64,000 nucleotides of DNA from Amaranthus tricolor (lineage: Eukaryota; Streptophyta; Magnoliopsida; Caryophyllales; Amaranthaceae): positions 31,643,517 through 31,707,516 of the forward strand of contig NC_080048.1 in the NCBI RefSeq assembly GCF_026212465.1, read 5' to 3'. The notes under the pieces are model-generated. The model searched no databases and was not told the DNA's origin. It worked only from the letters and a program-made list of their open reading frames with translations. Both the position numbers and the translations under genes were made by a program. Numbering within the stretch: the stretch's first letter is position 1; every line of letters starts with the position of its first letter. This document shows positions 1 through 13,514 of this stretch, piece after piece.

Positions 1-1
1 A

Positions 2-829
2 AAGTTAATTGTACAACAGTTAACTAGTTTGTCTACAAAATCAGATAGATGTTTGCCACGGGGTACAATTAAAACAATTGCAATGCAACATAACACATCA
101 AGGTGGACAATAGCAAGGCTGTGGGAATCAGCCAAAACATCAATGCAAAATGGCATTGTAATTGATGTTAATAGTAGAAAAAGGGGAAGAGTTGGTAGGA
201 AACCAAAAGTTTTTAACATGAATTTGCTGAATGCTGTTCCGATTGAAAAGAGGACCACAATTAGAGCAATGGCCTCTGCATTAGGCATTGGTCATTCACA
301 AGTTTATAGAATGATGAAATCTGGTATTATTAGAGCACATACAAATTCTATTAAACCAAAACTTTCTCATGACCACAAAATGAGAAGAATCAACTTCATT
401 TTATCCCAAATAATACCACCCCCTGTAGACAACATACCAAAATTCAGACTTATGTATAATGTTGTGCACATAGATGAAAAATGGTTCTACATGAGTAGGG
501 CAACACAAAGGTATTATTTATTTCCTCGGGAAGAGGAGGAACCATATAGATGTGTGCAAAATAAAAATTTCATAGGCAAAGTGATGTTTATAGCAGCTGT
601 TGCAAGACCTCACATTAATTCTATAGGTGAAGTGTTGTGGTATGGGAAAATAGGAATTTTTCCGTTTACAGAAACTGATTATGCAGTGAGGAGGTTAGAA
701 AACAGACCAGCGGGTACAGCAACATTACGAGCAATAACAAGAGTTACACGCAGTAACGAAACCTTATATACAATTTTCTTTAAGACATTATTGTTTATTG
801 TGATAATATACATTGTATCAAAACTATGA
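2..829 (+). pseudogene. Mariner-like transposase fragment, cut by the window edge
   Basis: The reading frame is open from base 2, so the true start lies outside the window. The first ~60 codons and the segment around residues 75-115 (counting from base 29) look like the paired helix-turn-helix DNA-binding domains of plant mariner-like transposases. HIDEKWFYM (about 466-492) is the conserved block carrying the first catalytic aspartate of the DD39D family. PFTETDYA...NRPAGT (about 660-715) matches the block that follows it in plant members. Similarity ends near base 765, and the tail up to the stop at 829 is unrelated. The second and third catalytic aspartates are therefore missing and the product cannot be an active transposase. 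What is seen is a 3'-truncated relic abutting the LTR fragment that follows. Confidence 0.8.
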
Positions 830-2583
830 GGTACTAGTGAATACACTTTATACGAAGAGCTATCGACTATAAAATCCTTGCGTTTAGAATAGTTATAGAG
901 AATGAGAGTGTTAGTAGAAGACGGGGACCACCCCCTTATTTATTTAACAGTTGAATTATGCCTTACTGGGAGTTCGAATGACTCCTTTATAGGTGAATTT
1001 CATATTTTTTTGAGTGCCTTAGTGGGTTTTGGCGTGCTGCTATCCCAAGGCGCTTATTAATAGTCGAGAACGGGAGTTATTCCCATTTGATAAAGTATTA
1101 GATTATGATTTGCTGGCGTGACTCAGATGGATTATGTTCAGTTGGTTTAATAGTCCCCTAAGTGAGATCCGACGGGATTGCCGTATGGAGGGTATGAGTA
1201 TACTTTTGTCATTGGGCGCCGAATGGCCAATACCGCCCCTTGACCGAGGTGTTACCATGCGGGCCTTGCAAACTCCAATATGGTGGCCCCTTCACTGGTT
1301 CAGTACCCCAATGTGTTAGTTTTTCCCGAAGGTAGGACCCCAGAGGGTCAGTTGGAGGGGGTATGAGCTCATATTTTGCCATGGGCGCCGAATGGCCAAT
1401 AACGCCCTTAGCCGTATTACTATTCCATGAAGTGGAGAGAAGATCCACAGATAGAATGTTACTCATTGATAGAAAGTTATTCATTCATAGAAAGCTTACA
1501 CATTGATTGAACGTTTACTCATTGATAAAAATTTTATTCAATGATAGAGTAGTTTATGCTAGTGAGAAGTGCGTCTAAGTTTAGTTACCTCGAGGGAATT
1601 ACCAGTCCCAAAGATAGATTATGATCACACTTACTCTAAGATAGACAAGCTCTATAAGGTTATGTGTTAAGTAGTCTGTTAATGCATTGGTTGAGTGATA
1701 CTATGTGCGTTTTACCAGAGTTTATATTTTGAGAAGAGGAGTGTGAAGACCTGCATTCTACCCAAGAACACATGGTTCGGGTTGGAAAAGACATAATGAG
1801 ATTAAGAAGTATAAGTGGACAATAAACGGTTACTATTTGTGCTTGTGTCTTACGAAATCATCTTATGTTGTTGTATAATATAATGTTATCTACTAGTTGG
1901 CCTTATTATATTTGATGCTAGTTACTGACGTGTACATGTTTATGTTTATGTTGATTGTTGATGACTTTCTATGATTGTTCTGCTATGACACATTGGCCTT
2001 TGGTCTAATGTCGAGCAACAGGAGGATCATAGACAGGCATAGCAGGTATTGGAGTTTCTTTTGCATTGCCTTGCATTAGGGGAGAGTGATTAGGACGAAG
2101 CATAACCTGTATCATACCGTTGTCTTTCGATTTTGTACCTCTTGTTTATCTTTTGTAAACTTTGGTTGTATATGTTTTGTTATGAGGCCTCGTGTCCTCC
2201 CTTGTATATTGTATTTCCGCTGCGTAGTTTATAACTTTGTATGGTTTTAAGGAGTTAAGTCATTTTAAAACACAAACGTTGACACTGGAACCACGATCCA
2301 TGCTTGGTATGTTGATTTGAGAAGCTGGCGACGAATCATTCCGCCATGATATAGTTTTGATAGGCCGTTGATGCTTTTACTTTATTAGATTCTAAATAAC
2401 TTTTGTTTTTCTACAAAGGCGCACAGTTTTAGGGCAAATGCTGCCGAAATTTCCACTCACCTTTTTAAAGTTTATATTTAACATTTATCTAAATTCTTTT
2501 CCTTTTCTTTTATGTAACACCCAAATTTCCTCCTTTTACGGTTTTGGTTTCGTACAAGGGGTCGGAAATTCAAGGGTGTTACA
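830..2583 (+). repeat. Partial LTR of a large gypsy-type family (copy 1)
   Basis: Bases about 1680-2583 align along their length with 33190-34095 in the solo LTR further right. Shared blocks include the region around 'ggttcgggttggaaa', 'ttggccttattatattt', 'atgattgttctgctatga' and the closing TGTAACACC...GGTGTTACA segment (2513-2583). The last base is 2583, directly before copia pol sequence. A pair of ~169-bp repeats, each with a GGGCGCCGAATGGCCAAT block (1214 and 1383), lies in the left half. No LTR start (TGTAACATCC) is found, so the 5' side is truncated somewhere between the mariner relic and about 1100. No protein-coding capacity is seen in this stretch. Confidence 0.6.
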
Positions 2584-5500
2584 GTTCTACTGACTTCTTC
2601 TGATTGTATTGTGCAGGATGCTCAGACAGGGAAGATCATTGGGCGTGGTATTAAGAAACGTGGAGTTTACTATGTCAACGAGGCGGTTTAACAAGGTCAC
2701 ACTTCGCTTGTTGGCGTGTCTCCCGATCAAAAATTATGGATTTGACATCGACGTTTAGGTTTCCCTTCCCTAGGTTATCTAAAATGTCTTTTTCTGTCTT
2801 TAAGTGGTTGTACTGTTTCTTTGGATTGTGAGACATTTGTATTGGCTAAAAGCCACAAACATTCGTATTTACCTAGTATGTCTCGAATTCATAAACCTTT
2901 TGTGCTGATACATTCCAATGTTTGGGGCCCTGCTCCTGATTTTAATAAACGGGGTTTTTCTTATTTTGTTTTATTTGTGGATGATTGTACACGTATGAGT
3001 TGGATTTACTTTCTAAAACATAAGTCGGAGGTTTGTAATGTATTTGTTAAGTTCTATAATATGATTATGACTCAATTTCAGACTAACCCTCAAATTCTTA
3101 GTTCTGATAATGGGGGGGAATATGTTAACCTTGACATGAAACAATTCTTTGATACTCATGGCCTTATTCATCAAACCACTAGTCCTAACACACCATAGCA
3201 GAATGGGGTGGCTAAGCGCAAAAACCGTACTCTCCTTGAGATCACTCGATCTCTTATGTTTGAATCACATGTTCAAGCTCATTATTGGCCTGAAGCTCTT
3301 GCTACAGCCACCTACCTCACAAACCATCTTCCTACCAAAACTTTGAACTTCAAAACCCCCTTATATACTCTCAAAACCCATACCCATGTTGCATCCTCTG
3401 CTTCTCTTCCCCCTCGAGTTTTTGGGTGTGTTGTCTATGTTCATCTTCCTCGACGTGTCAGATATAAATTGGACCCTCGGGCAATTAAATGTGTGTTTCT
3501 TGGTTATGGGGTGACACAGAAAGGGTATCGTTGCTTTTACCCTATTCAGAATAAAATGTACGCCACTATAGATTGTGACTTCTTTGAACATTCATACTAT
3601 TTTCCCAGCCTGATCCTCAGGCAGAGAAAGTGGTTGAGGATCTAAGCTGGTTGATATGTCCATTAAGGCTTGACACAAAAGAGCAAGTAGGTAACACCAC
3701 TGTAACTACTTCTGATGGTATCGTTTCTCCTTTTCAATTCACCCCATCGATCATACCTGATACGCATTCAAATGATGAACCTGAGATAAACTCTGAGCCT
3801 AATATGATTGTACCTAGTACAGTTTCTAATATGACAAGTGTTGATGAAAGTGTGATTGAGATGACTAATGATGAACCTAATGATGTGGCAAGTGTTGAAG
3901 TGTCTAGCAAGTATAAATTACCTCCCAGAAGTACCAGAGGAGTCCCTCAAAAAAGATACGATCTAGAGTTTGAGGCACAAAGATCTCGATCAGTATACCG
4001 AAGAATATGGAAGAGGCTCTTCAGGATCCTAAATGGAAGAAAGCTATGGAAGATGAAATTACTGCCCTTAAGAAAAATAGGACGTGGGAGAAATGTGTAA
4101 TACTAAAAGGTAAAAAACCCGTGGGATGCAGGTGGGTTTTCACCATCAAATATCATGCAGATGGATCGATTAAAAGGTACAAAAGCTCGGCTTTTTGCAA
4201 AGGGATATACACAAACCTATGGAGTGGGTTATTCCGAAACGTTTGCTCCAATTGCTAAGATTGACACAATTCGGGTTCTCTTCTCTGTAGCTGCTAATAA
4301 AGATTGGCCTCTTTATCAGTTTGATGTAAAAAACGCCTTTCTACATGGTGAGATTGAGGAAGAAGTATACATGAAAGCTCTACCTGGATTCTCTAAGGGC
4401 TACAGCCCAGGAGAAGGATACAGACTGCGTAAGGCTCTATATGTACTGCCAAAAGGTAAAAAACCCGTAGAATGCAGGTGGGTTTTCACCATCAAATATC
4501 ATGCAGATGGATCGATTAAAAGGTATAAAGCTTGGCTTTTTGCAAAGGGATATACACAAACCTATGGAGTAGGTTATTCCGAAACTTTTGCTCCAATTGC
4601 TAAGATTGACACAATTCGGGTTCTCTTCTCTGTAGTTGCTAATAAAGATTGGCCTCTTTATCAGTTCGATGTAAAAAAACGTCTTTCTACATGGTGAGAT
4701 TGAGGAAGAAGTATACATGAAAGCTCTACCTGGATTCTCTGAGGGCTACAGCCCAGGAGAAGGATGCAGACTGCGTAAGGCTCTATATGTACTGCCAAAA
4801 GGTAAAAAACCCGTGGGATGCAGGTGGGTTTTCACCATCAAATATCATTCAGATGGATCGATTAAAAGGTATAAAGCTCGGCTTTTTGCAAAGGGATATA
4901 CACAAACCTATGGAGTAGGTTATTCCAAAACTTTTGCTCCAATTGCTAAGATTGACACAATTCGGGTTCTCTTCTATGTAGCTGCTAATAAAGATTGGCC
5001 TCTTTATCAGTTCGATGTAAAAAACGCCTTTCTACATGGTGAGATTGAGGAAGAAGTATACATGAAAGCTCTACCTGGATTCTCTGAGGGCTACAGCCCA
5101 GGAGAAGGATACAGACTGCGTAAAGCTCTATATGGGTTGAAACAATCACCTAGGGCATGGTTTGAGAAATTTACTGCATCCATGAAACGATTCGGTTATG
5201 AACAAAGCAACTCCGATCACACACTTTTTGTTTGAAGAAGAAAGAGGTGATTACATGTTTGATTATTTATGTTGATGATATGGTGATCATAGGGAATGAT
5301 GAAGAAGAAATCTTTGACTTGAAAAAAAAATTGTCTGCAGAATTTGATATGAAAGACTTGGGCAACCTGAAATACATTTTTGGCATTGAGGTACTGAGGT
5401 CAAAGAGGGGTATCTTTATCTGTCAAAGAAAGTATATTTTGGATCTGTTGGCCGAAACCGAAATGCTTGATTGTAAACTAGCAAATATTCCTATTGTGAC

Positions 5501-6220
5501 TAATCATGGGCTTCAAATGATCAAAGGAGCAAAGCTGACAGACAAAGAAAGATATTGCAAGACGGTTAGGAAACTCATATATCTCTTACACACTAGACCT
5601 GATATTGCTTATGCCGTCGGAGTTGTCAGCAGATTCATGCATAACCCTCAAATACAACACATGACAACAGTGACACGGATTCTAAGGTATCTAAAGGGTA
5701 TAAGTAGTAAAGGCCTTTTATTTGGGAAGAATGATAATCTTGAACTTCTAGCTTACACAGACGCAGACTGGACAAGATATAGAAATGACAGAATGTCCAC
5801 ATCTGGGTATTTTACTATAGTGGGAGGAAATTTGGTTACATGGAGAAATAAGAAACAAAAGGTAGTTGTGCTCTCAAGTGCAGAAGCAGAATTTCGAGGA
5901 ATTGCCAAGGGTATTACTGGATTAGGAAATTGCTAAGGGAATTAAACTTTCCTCAGAACGGAGCATGTAATCTTTACTGTGATAATAAAGCGGCTATTAG
6001 TATATCAGGAAACCCAGTGCATCATGATAGAACGAAGCACGTCGAAATTGATCGTCGTTTCATAAAGGAAAAACTTAATAAAGGAATTGATTGTCTTCCT
6101 TTCGTTCGTTCCAAAGATCAACTGGCTGATATCCTGACTAAAGCAGTTATCTCTGAAGCCTTTGAAGATGCGATTTTCATGTTAAGTCTTGGTGAAACAT
6201 ATGACCTAACTTGAGGGGGA
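2584..6220 (+). pseudogene. Ty1/copia pol polyprotein remnant (integrase, RT, RNase H)
   Basis: Domains appear in the normal copia order. A pre-integrase tail (DAQTGKIIGRG, from ~2620) is followed by the integrase core (2821-3640) with WGPAP, FVDDCTRMSWIYFLK, SSDNGGEY and QNGVAKRKN blocks, a linker (3630-3990), reverse transcriptase from 4007 (QFDVKNAFLHGE, then LIIYVDDMVII with the catalytic YVDD at ~5268-5279) and RNase H (5700-6214; YTDADW, SSAEAEF, CDNKAAISISGNPVHH, KDQLADILTKA). The frame is broken by stops (for example near 2691 and TAG at 3196) and by frameshifts near 3640, 4100-4260, 4670, 5235 and 5935. Gag and the 5' LTR are absent. The 5' side ends exactly at the LTR fragment, so that LTR probably inserted into this element. 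The product is dead. Confidence 0.9.
4098..5134 (+). repeat. In-frame triplication of the copia RT core (3 x 345 bp)
   Basis: Three adjacent direct copies lie at 4098-4443 (346 bp), 4444-4789 (346 bp) and 4790-5134 (345 bp). Each encodes about 115 residues, from GKKPVGCRWVFTIKYH to SPGEGYRLRKALY. The basic unit is 345 bp, an exact multiple of three. Copies 1 and 2 each carry one extra A (around 4182 in 'acaaaagctcgg' and around 4675 in 'gtaaaaaaacg') that breaks the frame. Copy 3 is in frame with the rest of RT. The copies are nearly identical, so the duplication is much younger than the element's other decay. Confidence 0.9.
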
Positions 6221-6447
6221 GTGTAGGAAAGTAGAAGATTTGCATATATTACCAAATATCTCAGAATGTTCAGAATATTATTTTTAGGCATTATGTATAT
6301 TTAGTTTATCTCCTTTCCTTATTTATTTTAGCTCCTTTTTTGTATAAATTACATTGTAAGAGGCTCATTAGTAATTAATGATAACCAGTATTCCATCTCA
6401 AAAACCCTAATCTTAGCTTTATTTCCGCTGTTTCTCTTGTCTTCACA
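6213..6447 (+). repeat. Polypurine tract and probable 3' LTR of the copia element
   Basis: The pol stop codon (6212-6214) overlaps a purine tract, GAGGGGGAG at 6213-6221. A TG at 6222 (tgtaggaaag) is the expected LTR start. The segment has a TATA-like 'tgtataaatt' near 6340 and a plausible end at CTTCACA (6441-6447). The length (226 bp) is reasonable for a copia LTR. The 5' LTR is missing, so neither the end nor a target duplication can be confirmed. Confidence 0.55.
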
Positions 6448-7307
6448 GTGTTTTGCGATGGTATTAGCGTATGTAGTAGGTGGCAAAGGAGGTGTCAATA
6501 ATGGGTTTTAGATTTATCATGGTGGATTAAAAGGGAAGGCGTCTTTTCGAATGGGTGTAGTCGTGTAGAGCTAGTGGTTTGTTGCAGAAGGTGTTTACTA
6601 AAAAAAGTAGTTTTCGAGGATGGTGGTAGTTGGGGTAGAGGCTGGTCTTAGACAAGGGAAGCGTGGAAAGTAGGATTTTTTATTTAAAATAGAGCAATAA
6701 ATCGGATAATGACATGTGTCATTATTTTAAATAAAAAATCAGCAATTTTAGGTAATAGAAACATATTAGAAGTTCTTTAAAAGAAAATGTGGTACAAAAG
6801 TCAGATTTTTTAAAAATAATCAACATGTTAGATTTTTAAAAGAAAACACCTAAAGGTGTGATTTTTAAAGTAAAGTTTCCAAATCTTAAGGATAGAGAAA
6901 GTAATGTGTGGTCCTTAGGCATGTACTTCAGTGTTAGGACGATATTATGGGCTCCGCAGGCTGTCGTGTTAGGGGTTTTTGGTCTAGTTTTTAGATATGG
7001 GTTTGTTATACAGATGTGTTTGTCTTGGATCTCGTTTTGGTGTATATTTTTGGTTTTTTGTTTGGTGTGTAACATGAACCTGGTGTTGTATTAAAATCTA
7101 CCTATTTTGAGTGTTCTGGTTCAGTGTTGGGTCTTAGTCCTATGGCTTCTTCTTCTCCTCGGAGTTTTTATGCTGACGGTCTAAGTTTTTGCTAATCAAG
7201 CAATACCAATATACTTCCCATTTTTTGAAAAAAGAAATTGCTATGGAATTATTGCTTTGTGCTTTCATAATTCCGTTATTGTTAAAATCAATTGATACTG
7301 TTTGTTT
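6448..7307. other. Non-coding stretch, unclassified repeat-like DNA
   Basis: No gene is supported. The stretch has a G-rich first third and AU-rich inverted repeats around 6670-6880. The open frame at 6858-7094 lacks any recognisable domain. Confidence 0.4.
6674..6740. repeat. 18-bp perfect palindrome arms with palindromic loop
   Basis: GATTTTTTATTTAAAATA at 6674-6691 is the exact reverse complement of 6723-6740. The 31-base loop contains a second palindrome, ATGACATGTGTCAT. This may be a hairpin from a small transposon or a replication/recombination scar. No function is assigned. Confidence 0.7.
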
Positions 7308-7315
7308 ATAACAGT

Positions 7316-7539
7316 GGGGTATTTGATAATTGGCTTTTTGTTGTCTTTTTGGTTGGTTGTTGTTGGCTTTTTAGTTGATATAAAAGCCAATAAAAGTGTT
7401 TGGTAAATGGCTTTTAAGTTAGCTGAAAAGTCGCTTTTAAGCCAAAACTAAAATGCCACTCTTTTTAGCTTTTTTATTGGCTTTTTACTTTTAGCATACT
7501 TTTTTGTCTAAAAATAGACAACGGCTACCAAACATCTCC
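7316..7539. mobile_element. hAT-type MITE with 8-bp target duplication
   Basis: The 224-bp element is flanked by perfect direct repeats ATAACAGT (7308-7315 and 7540-7547), the 8-bp target size of hAT elements. Its ends are imperfect inverted repeats: GGGGTATTTGATA on the left against GGAGATGTTTGGTA (reverse complement of the right end). The inside is rich in 'ggctttttagtt' and 'aaaagccaa' motifs in inverted arrangement. It has no coding capacity and must have been moved in trans. Confidence 0.8.
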
Positions 7540-7547
7540 ATAACAGT

Positions 7548-8719
7548 AATGGTAAACAACTAGCTTAAACATTAGCTTATCAGTCAACACTTTATGCTAG
7601 TTAAACTTTCTATCTTGATTTTAATAGTTTCTTTTTTTAATTTTCTATCTTGATCTCATTTCTTTTTTTAGTTTCATTTTTAATTTTCTATCTTGATTTT
7701 AATAATGTTTGATTTTGGAATTTGTTATAATACTAGGTGAATACATGATAATATAAAGTCAAAACACTTCATTATGTTTTAAAAAGGGTTAATAGTGGGC
7801 ATTTTTAATTTTATATGTTGAAAATGAAAGTAATGAGGAACAACATGAATATGTGGGGTAAAAAATGAAATTTGAATTACAGAGAATTAATAGGCCTCAT
7901 ACATTTGTAAGCGTCGAGTTGGTTTCAGTCCATTATATTTTTCATATATATGCACTTTCAAAATCCATGAATGCTTTTTGTTTATTTGAATCTACTTAAA
8001 TTTAAAATTTTCCCCGGATTGAATATTCACCATCAAAGAAAGTAACCTTTTTATTTCGATGATTTCATTTCACAAAAATGCCTTTTAGATATTTTACACG
8101 TATTGGCTTTACAAATTAGAAAAAAGTGAATCGTGGGAAGAATTGTGCACTTCTAAATCATATGGGAAACAAATTTGATTCTTAGTACAACATCAATTAA
8201 AAAGCACTTGACTTTTAGAGGATACCAACCAACATATTGAGGCAGTACTTATAGGCCAATCACAGGAAGAAATAAAGAAGAATAGATTGCAACTAAAAGC
8301 TTCAATCATTATTGTTCATAAAAAAGCCTGAAAAATTGCGCTTTTAGAGGACACGGTGAAAGTATAAGTTATAAAAATAGAAAAAAAAAATTCTTGAGTC
8401 TATCAATTATGCAACTTTGTACAACAATGAAGTGAAAGAAGTATTGTTTAAACATGCTTCTAGTAAGTTTTATTCATTTAAATTAAAATAAGATTTCCCT
8501 TTGTAATTATAAATTATTCAATTAAACTATATATGAGGTAAATGTAAAGGAAATGTTCATGTATCTCATCAACAATACTAAAGGAGAATTTTCATATCTT
8601 TGCTAGCAAGTTACATGAAATAGCCAAACATATTGTTCATGAGGGAACCAAAATTAGAAAAAGGTTTAATACGATAGAAAATTGGAAAAAGATACTGGAA
8701 CTTGATGGACATCTCCCAT
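7548..8719. other. AT-rich non-coding DNA
   Basis: No open frame or RNA gene is supported. Short repeats of 'ttttctatcttgattttaat' occur three times at 7607-7710. Confidence 0.4.
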
Positions 8720-9640
8720 TACTAGTTTGATAAGGGCATTTGGTGCAACTGGTGTGGTTCGTTAGAATATTATAAAGATGGGAAAATCTAACAACTGTGC
8801 AAGTGTAGATGCAATTAATAATTGCTTGATGTCTTTTGAGTTTGTATTTGTTTTGTATTTAATGGGAGAACGTTTGGGGTTAATTGATAATGTGTTCTAT
8901 GATTTGCAATGTCAAGTTTAAGACATAGTGAATGTGAAGGGTCTTGTGTCTTCTGTTAAAGTCTTGATTTAGAGTTTTAGGGCATGGTTTGGATGCATAT
9001 TATAGTTTATTGCTAAGTCGTTCTCGTTGAAAGGGGAATATAACAATGGGCCATCATTATCGAGGTGGTATTTTTAAGGAGCCAGCGAATGCACAATTAT
9101 AAGTACTCGATCATAGATTTGATGAAAACATAATTGATTTTGTAATGCATAGTGCATCCCAAGATTCTAATATTTCTTTGAAGCCTTTCGATATTCACAA
9201 ATTAAATGCTTATTATATCCCTAGATCCTAACAATTCTTTCAAGTCTTTGATCGAGAAAAACTTCAACGTAAACATTTTTATTTTGGTGTTTTCAGTGTA
9301 TGCAATTTGACAAGCCTCTATGTCAACATTATATGTCGAAATAATGAAGCAGCAAAATTCACCAAAGTTTTCACTTGTTGATAGATTGATCTAGCTTGTT
9401 TCAAGTATCCTTGTTGGTATGACGACATGTAAAATACCCAATGAACATCGTTAAGACTGAGCTGAAAAGTAAAATGCAGGTTACGATATGCTCTAGTGGT
9501 ATCTATAATAACGGATTTGTTGATATCTTAAGGTTAGAGTTTATTATTGCTGATTTTGCTTTAATGAAATTCCGTTGAGAATGTTTCAATTAATTGAGCA
9601 TGTAAGAAACTTTAACTTATTTTTACGTATTTATTACCAA
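8720..9640 (+). pseudogene. Decayed hAT transposase (zinc-finger/DUF4371 type)
   Basis: No long frame survives, but short stretches in shifting plus-strand frames match the plant hAT group with a TTF/MYM-type finger. Examples are DLQCQVQDIVNVKGLVSSV (~8900-8960), a LDHRFDENIIDFV-like block (~9105-9145) and IVKTELKSKMQ (~9448-9480), the last resembling the segment just before the C-terminal dimerisation domain. Many stops and frameshifts separate them. It is an old relic. The assignment rests on recalled family patterns and would need a translated search. Confidence 0.5.
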
Positions 9641-10751
<1,111 letters not shown>

Positions 10752-10914
10752 CACTCTTTATCAAAATAAATAGTTTAAAAAGTGCAAAAAAAAAAAATGT
10801 GATTTTAAATGTGAAAAACTAATGCAAATATTAACACGAGTTAAGCTAGTTAACCCTTTAATAATGCTACATCCACCATCCTAATTAAACTAATGTATTC
10901 ATTATGTTATTATC

Positions 10915-11160
10915 ATATCCGGTGTATCACACCCATAGAAAACTATGAGCAGGGTCTGGGAAGTGAAGGAAGGCGGTAACTCATACCCATAAAAGAGAAT
11001 GCGGCCAAAGAGTCCCTCAACTTGGAAAAGATCAAGAGAAGTTCCTGCAACGAATAGGACTGAGTGAAGTTGAAGCTAACTCCACAAGCCCGTATTTTAT
11101 CACACAAGCGTGATCCTTAAACATAAAATAAAGATGAATAAAAAGCATAAAAAAAAAAGT
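10915..11160 (+). mobile_element. Possible SINE-like repeat
   Basis: The text 'gcagggtctgggaagtgaaggaaggcggtaactcataccc' followed by 'agagaatgcggccaaagagtccctc' resembles the body of tRNA-derived plant SINEs. An A-rich stretch (aaaaaaaagtaaaag) closes it near 11150. Clear A and B boxes and a target duplication were not found, so this is tentative. Confidence 0.3.
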
Positions 11161-12390
11161 AAAAGCCAAATAACAAGAATACTAACAGGTAAGCAGAAGG
11201 GAATCAGTAGTCTAAAACACGAATAAGACGTCTCTAACTATTCCTATCCGTGGTCAGGTTCTTAGTGAGGTGTAAGTCATGGAGAATAAGGGAATAAGTG
11301 TATTTATTGTGGGTTTAAAGGATATAAGAGCTAAAATCTCAATAGAAGCCGAAAAAATTACATTAATGGAGTATATGTGTAAACTAATGGTATTAGAATA
11401 AAAAATTATATAGTAAGAAGAGGATATAAGAGGCTCAAGCATTTAGCTTGTCCATACACTCGGTTACATACATACATCAATAGAATATATGTATATAACG
11501 GCTACACAAAGAAGCTATGCAAACAAAAGCCATCAAAATAAAGGTAATGCTCATTCGATATTGTTATATAGTTATTATATATATGTTTGGTTTCTACACC
11601 TAAAAAAAATTAATCTGCGACGTATTGCTCAAATTATTGGTTTGTTTCTAAACATAGCTTTTCCACCAGGCAATGCTAGATGCCTAATATTTACAAACCT
11701 CTATTAGTTAATGGTCGAGATATTAGTGGTTGACCAATTAATATGACTTGTAAGGTATAACAATTATTAGAAATTAATCAAGTTAGGGTTGTAGTTATAG
11801 GTGCTATAAATGGTCTAACACGAGGAATGAAAGTTATTGACACATGAGCTTCTTTAAGCATTCCAATCAGCAGCACGATTCTTGAAGGAGTTTCAACGTG
11901 CTTGGGGAATTAGGTCTTATAGACATCAATATATCTCTTATTCATATATTTTCACCTGCCTTTAAATCAGAAAAAAAAAAATTCAAGTCATTTCATAGAA
12001 TAGAAAATATATATTTTTTTTATATATAAATTTTGACCCAACATTGAAAACTTTGTCCTTTTGTTTTTCTTAAGAATTACTTTGAATTTTTTAGATAAAG
12101 AAAAAAAATTCTATCATATTCATATACAATCAAGTTATACCAAGAATTTGTACAAGAAATAATTACTTCTTTTAATTTAATGAACTTAAGAATACTTTAC
12201 TCATTTTTCTTTAATAATATGCGTGATTAGATGCTTATTATAATAAGAAATATTCAAATTGATTTTCATCGAATGACTATTCATCTATTTTATTTTCATA
12301 CGAATAGATCGGGATATAAAAGCTCTATGAAAAAATGGTTGTTCAATTAAAGAATGAATATGAATGAAAAAGCTAATGCAAGTAAATAAG
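11161..12390. other. Non-coding DNA
   Basis: No gene is supported. The open frames at 11254-11442 (minus) and 11489-11707 (plus) are short, AT-driven and without recognisable motifs. Confidence 0.4.
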
Positions 12391-13060
12391 GTGGACAATC
12401 ATACAATACTATTAAAAAACTGGAAAATTTCACATGACGTTTTCATAGAGTTTTGCCAAATAGAGCATTTTAATAGGTTAAAATGTAATTATGTGATATT
12501 CAAAAGATTTTTTATATTAATAATGATTTTAAGTATTAATGATAAGTTTTCAAAAAGATTTGATTAGAACAAAAAATTCAATCTTTTAATCATACATTAT
12601 ATCATACAATACTATAAAAGAACTGAAAATTCCACATGACGTTTTTTATAGAGTTTTGCCAAATTGAGCATTTTAATAGGTTAAAATGTAATTGTGTGAT
12701 ATTCAAAAAAAAATTTATATTAATTATGATTTTATGTATTCAAGGTAAGTTTTCAAAAAGATTTGATTAGATCAAAAAATACAATCTTTCAATCATACAA
12801 TACTATAAAAAAACTGAAAAATCATACAACACTAGAAAAAGAATGAAAAATTCTAAATGACGATTTTATAGAGTTTTGTCATAAATGAACCATTTTTACA
12901 GGTTAAAATGTGATTGTGTGTTACTCCAAAATATTTATTACATTAATTATAATTTTAAGTATTAAAGGTAAGTTTTTAAACAGATTTCATTAGATAAAAT
13001 AATACAATCATACAATAGTATAAAAGAACAGGAAAATTGCAAATGATGATTTTATAGAAC
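12391..13060. repeat. Tandem repeat, unit about 200 bp, just over 3 copies
   Basis: The anchor 'atcatacaatactat' recurs at about 12399, 12602, 12793 and (as atacaatagtat) 13008, spaced 203, 191 and 215 bp apart. Each unit contains 'gacg(t)tttatagagttttg', 'gcattttaataggttaaaatgt' and 'ggtaagttttcaaaaagattt' in the same order. Copies are moderately diverged. It is probably a small satellite or a tandemly repeated part of a transposon. Confidence 0.8.
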
Positions 13061-13514
13061 TTTGTCATGTGTTTTATTTTTTATAGAGAATGAGTTATTA
13101 GATTATGTGGATAGTAATTTTGCAAGCATGTTAATTTCGACACGAATTTTTTTTTTACAAATTCGTTTATTTCACAAAAATAGCTACTTTTGGGCTGAAT
13201 ATATGATCGATAATTATTTATTCAATCAAGCAATAATTATGTGGTTATAAAAACTTATTTCAATTTTTACATAATTTTATTAACATTATAATTTGATAAA
13301 TTTGTATACTAATATATAGTGAACTTGACACTAAATATAACAAGGTTCATGACTATTCTTCCTATTCATTATATAGAGTTTCAAGCTCATAAGATGATTA
13401 AATGATTAATATATAAACGAAGATACATGAATTCGGCTCCGAAGTATTTAGGCTAAAAAAACTTACTTCATTTCGTATCTTAAACAACAACAAGTTCTGT
13501 ATGACATCGTTTCA

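Noticed and set aside
1134..1484. Overlapping open frames on both strands around the GGGCGCCGAATGGCC repeats
   Set aside because: They fall within the partial LTR and mirror each other; no protein family recognised.
6858..7094. Possible LINE 3' end or small membrane protein
   Set aside because: No endonuclease or RT motif nearby, no poly-A tail with target duplication, and the hydrophobic frame has no homology I recognise.
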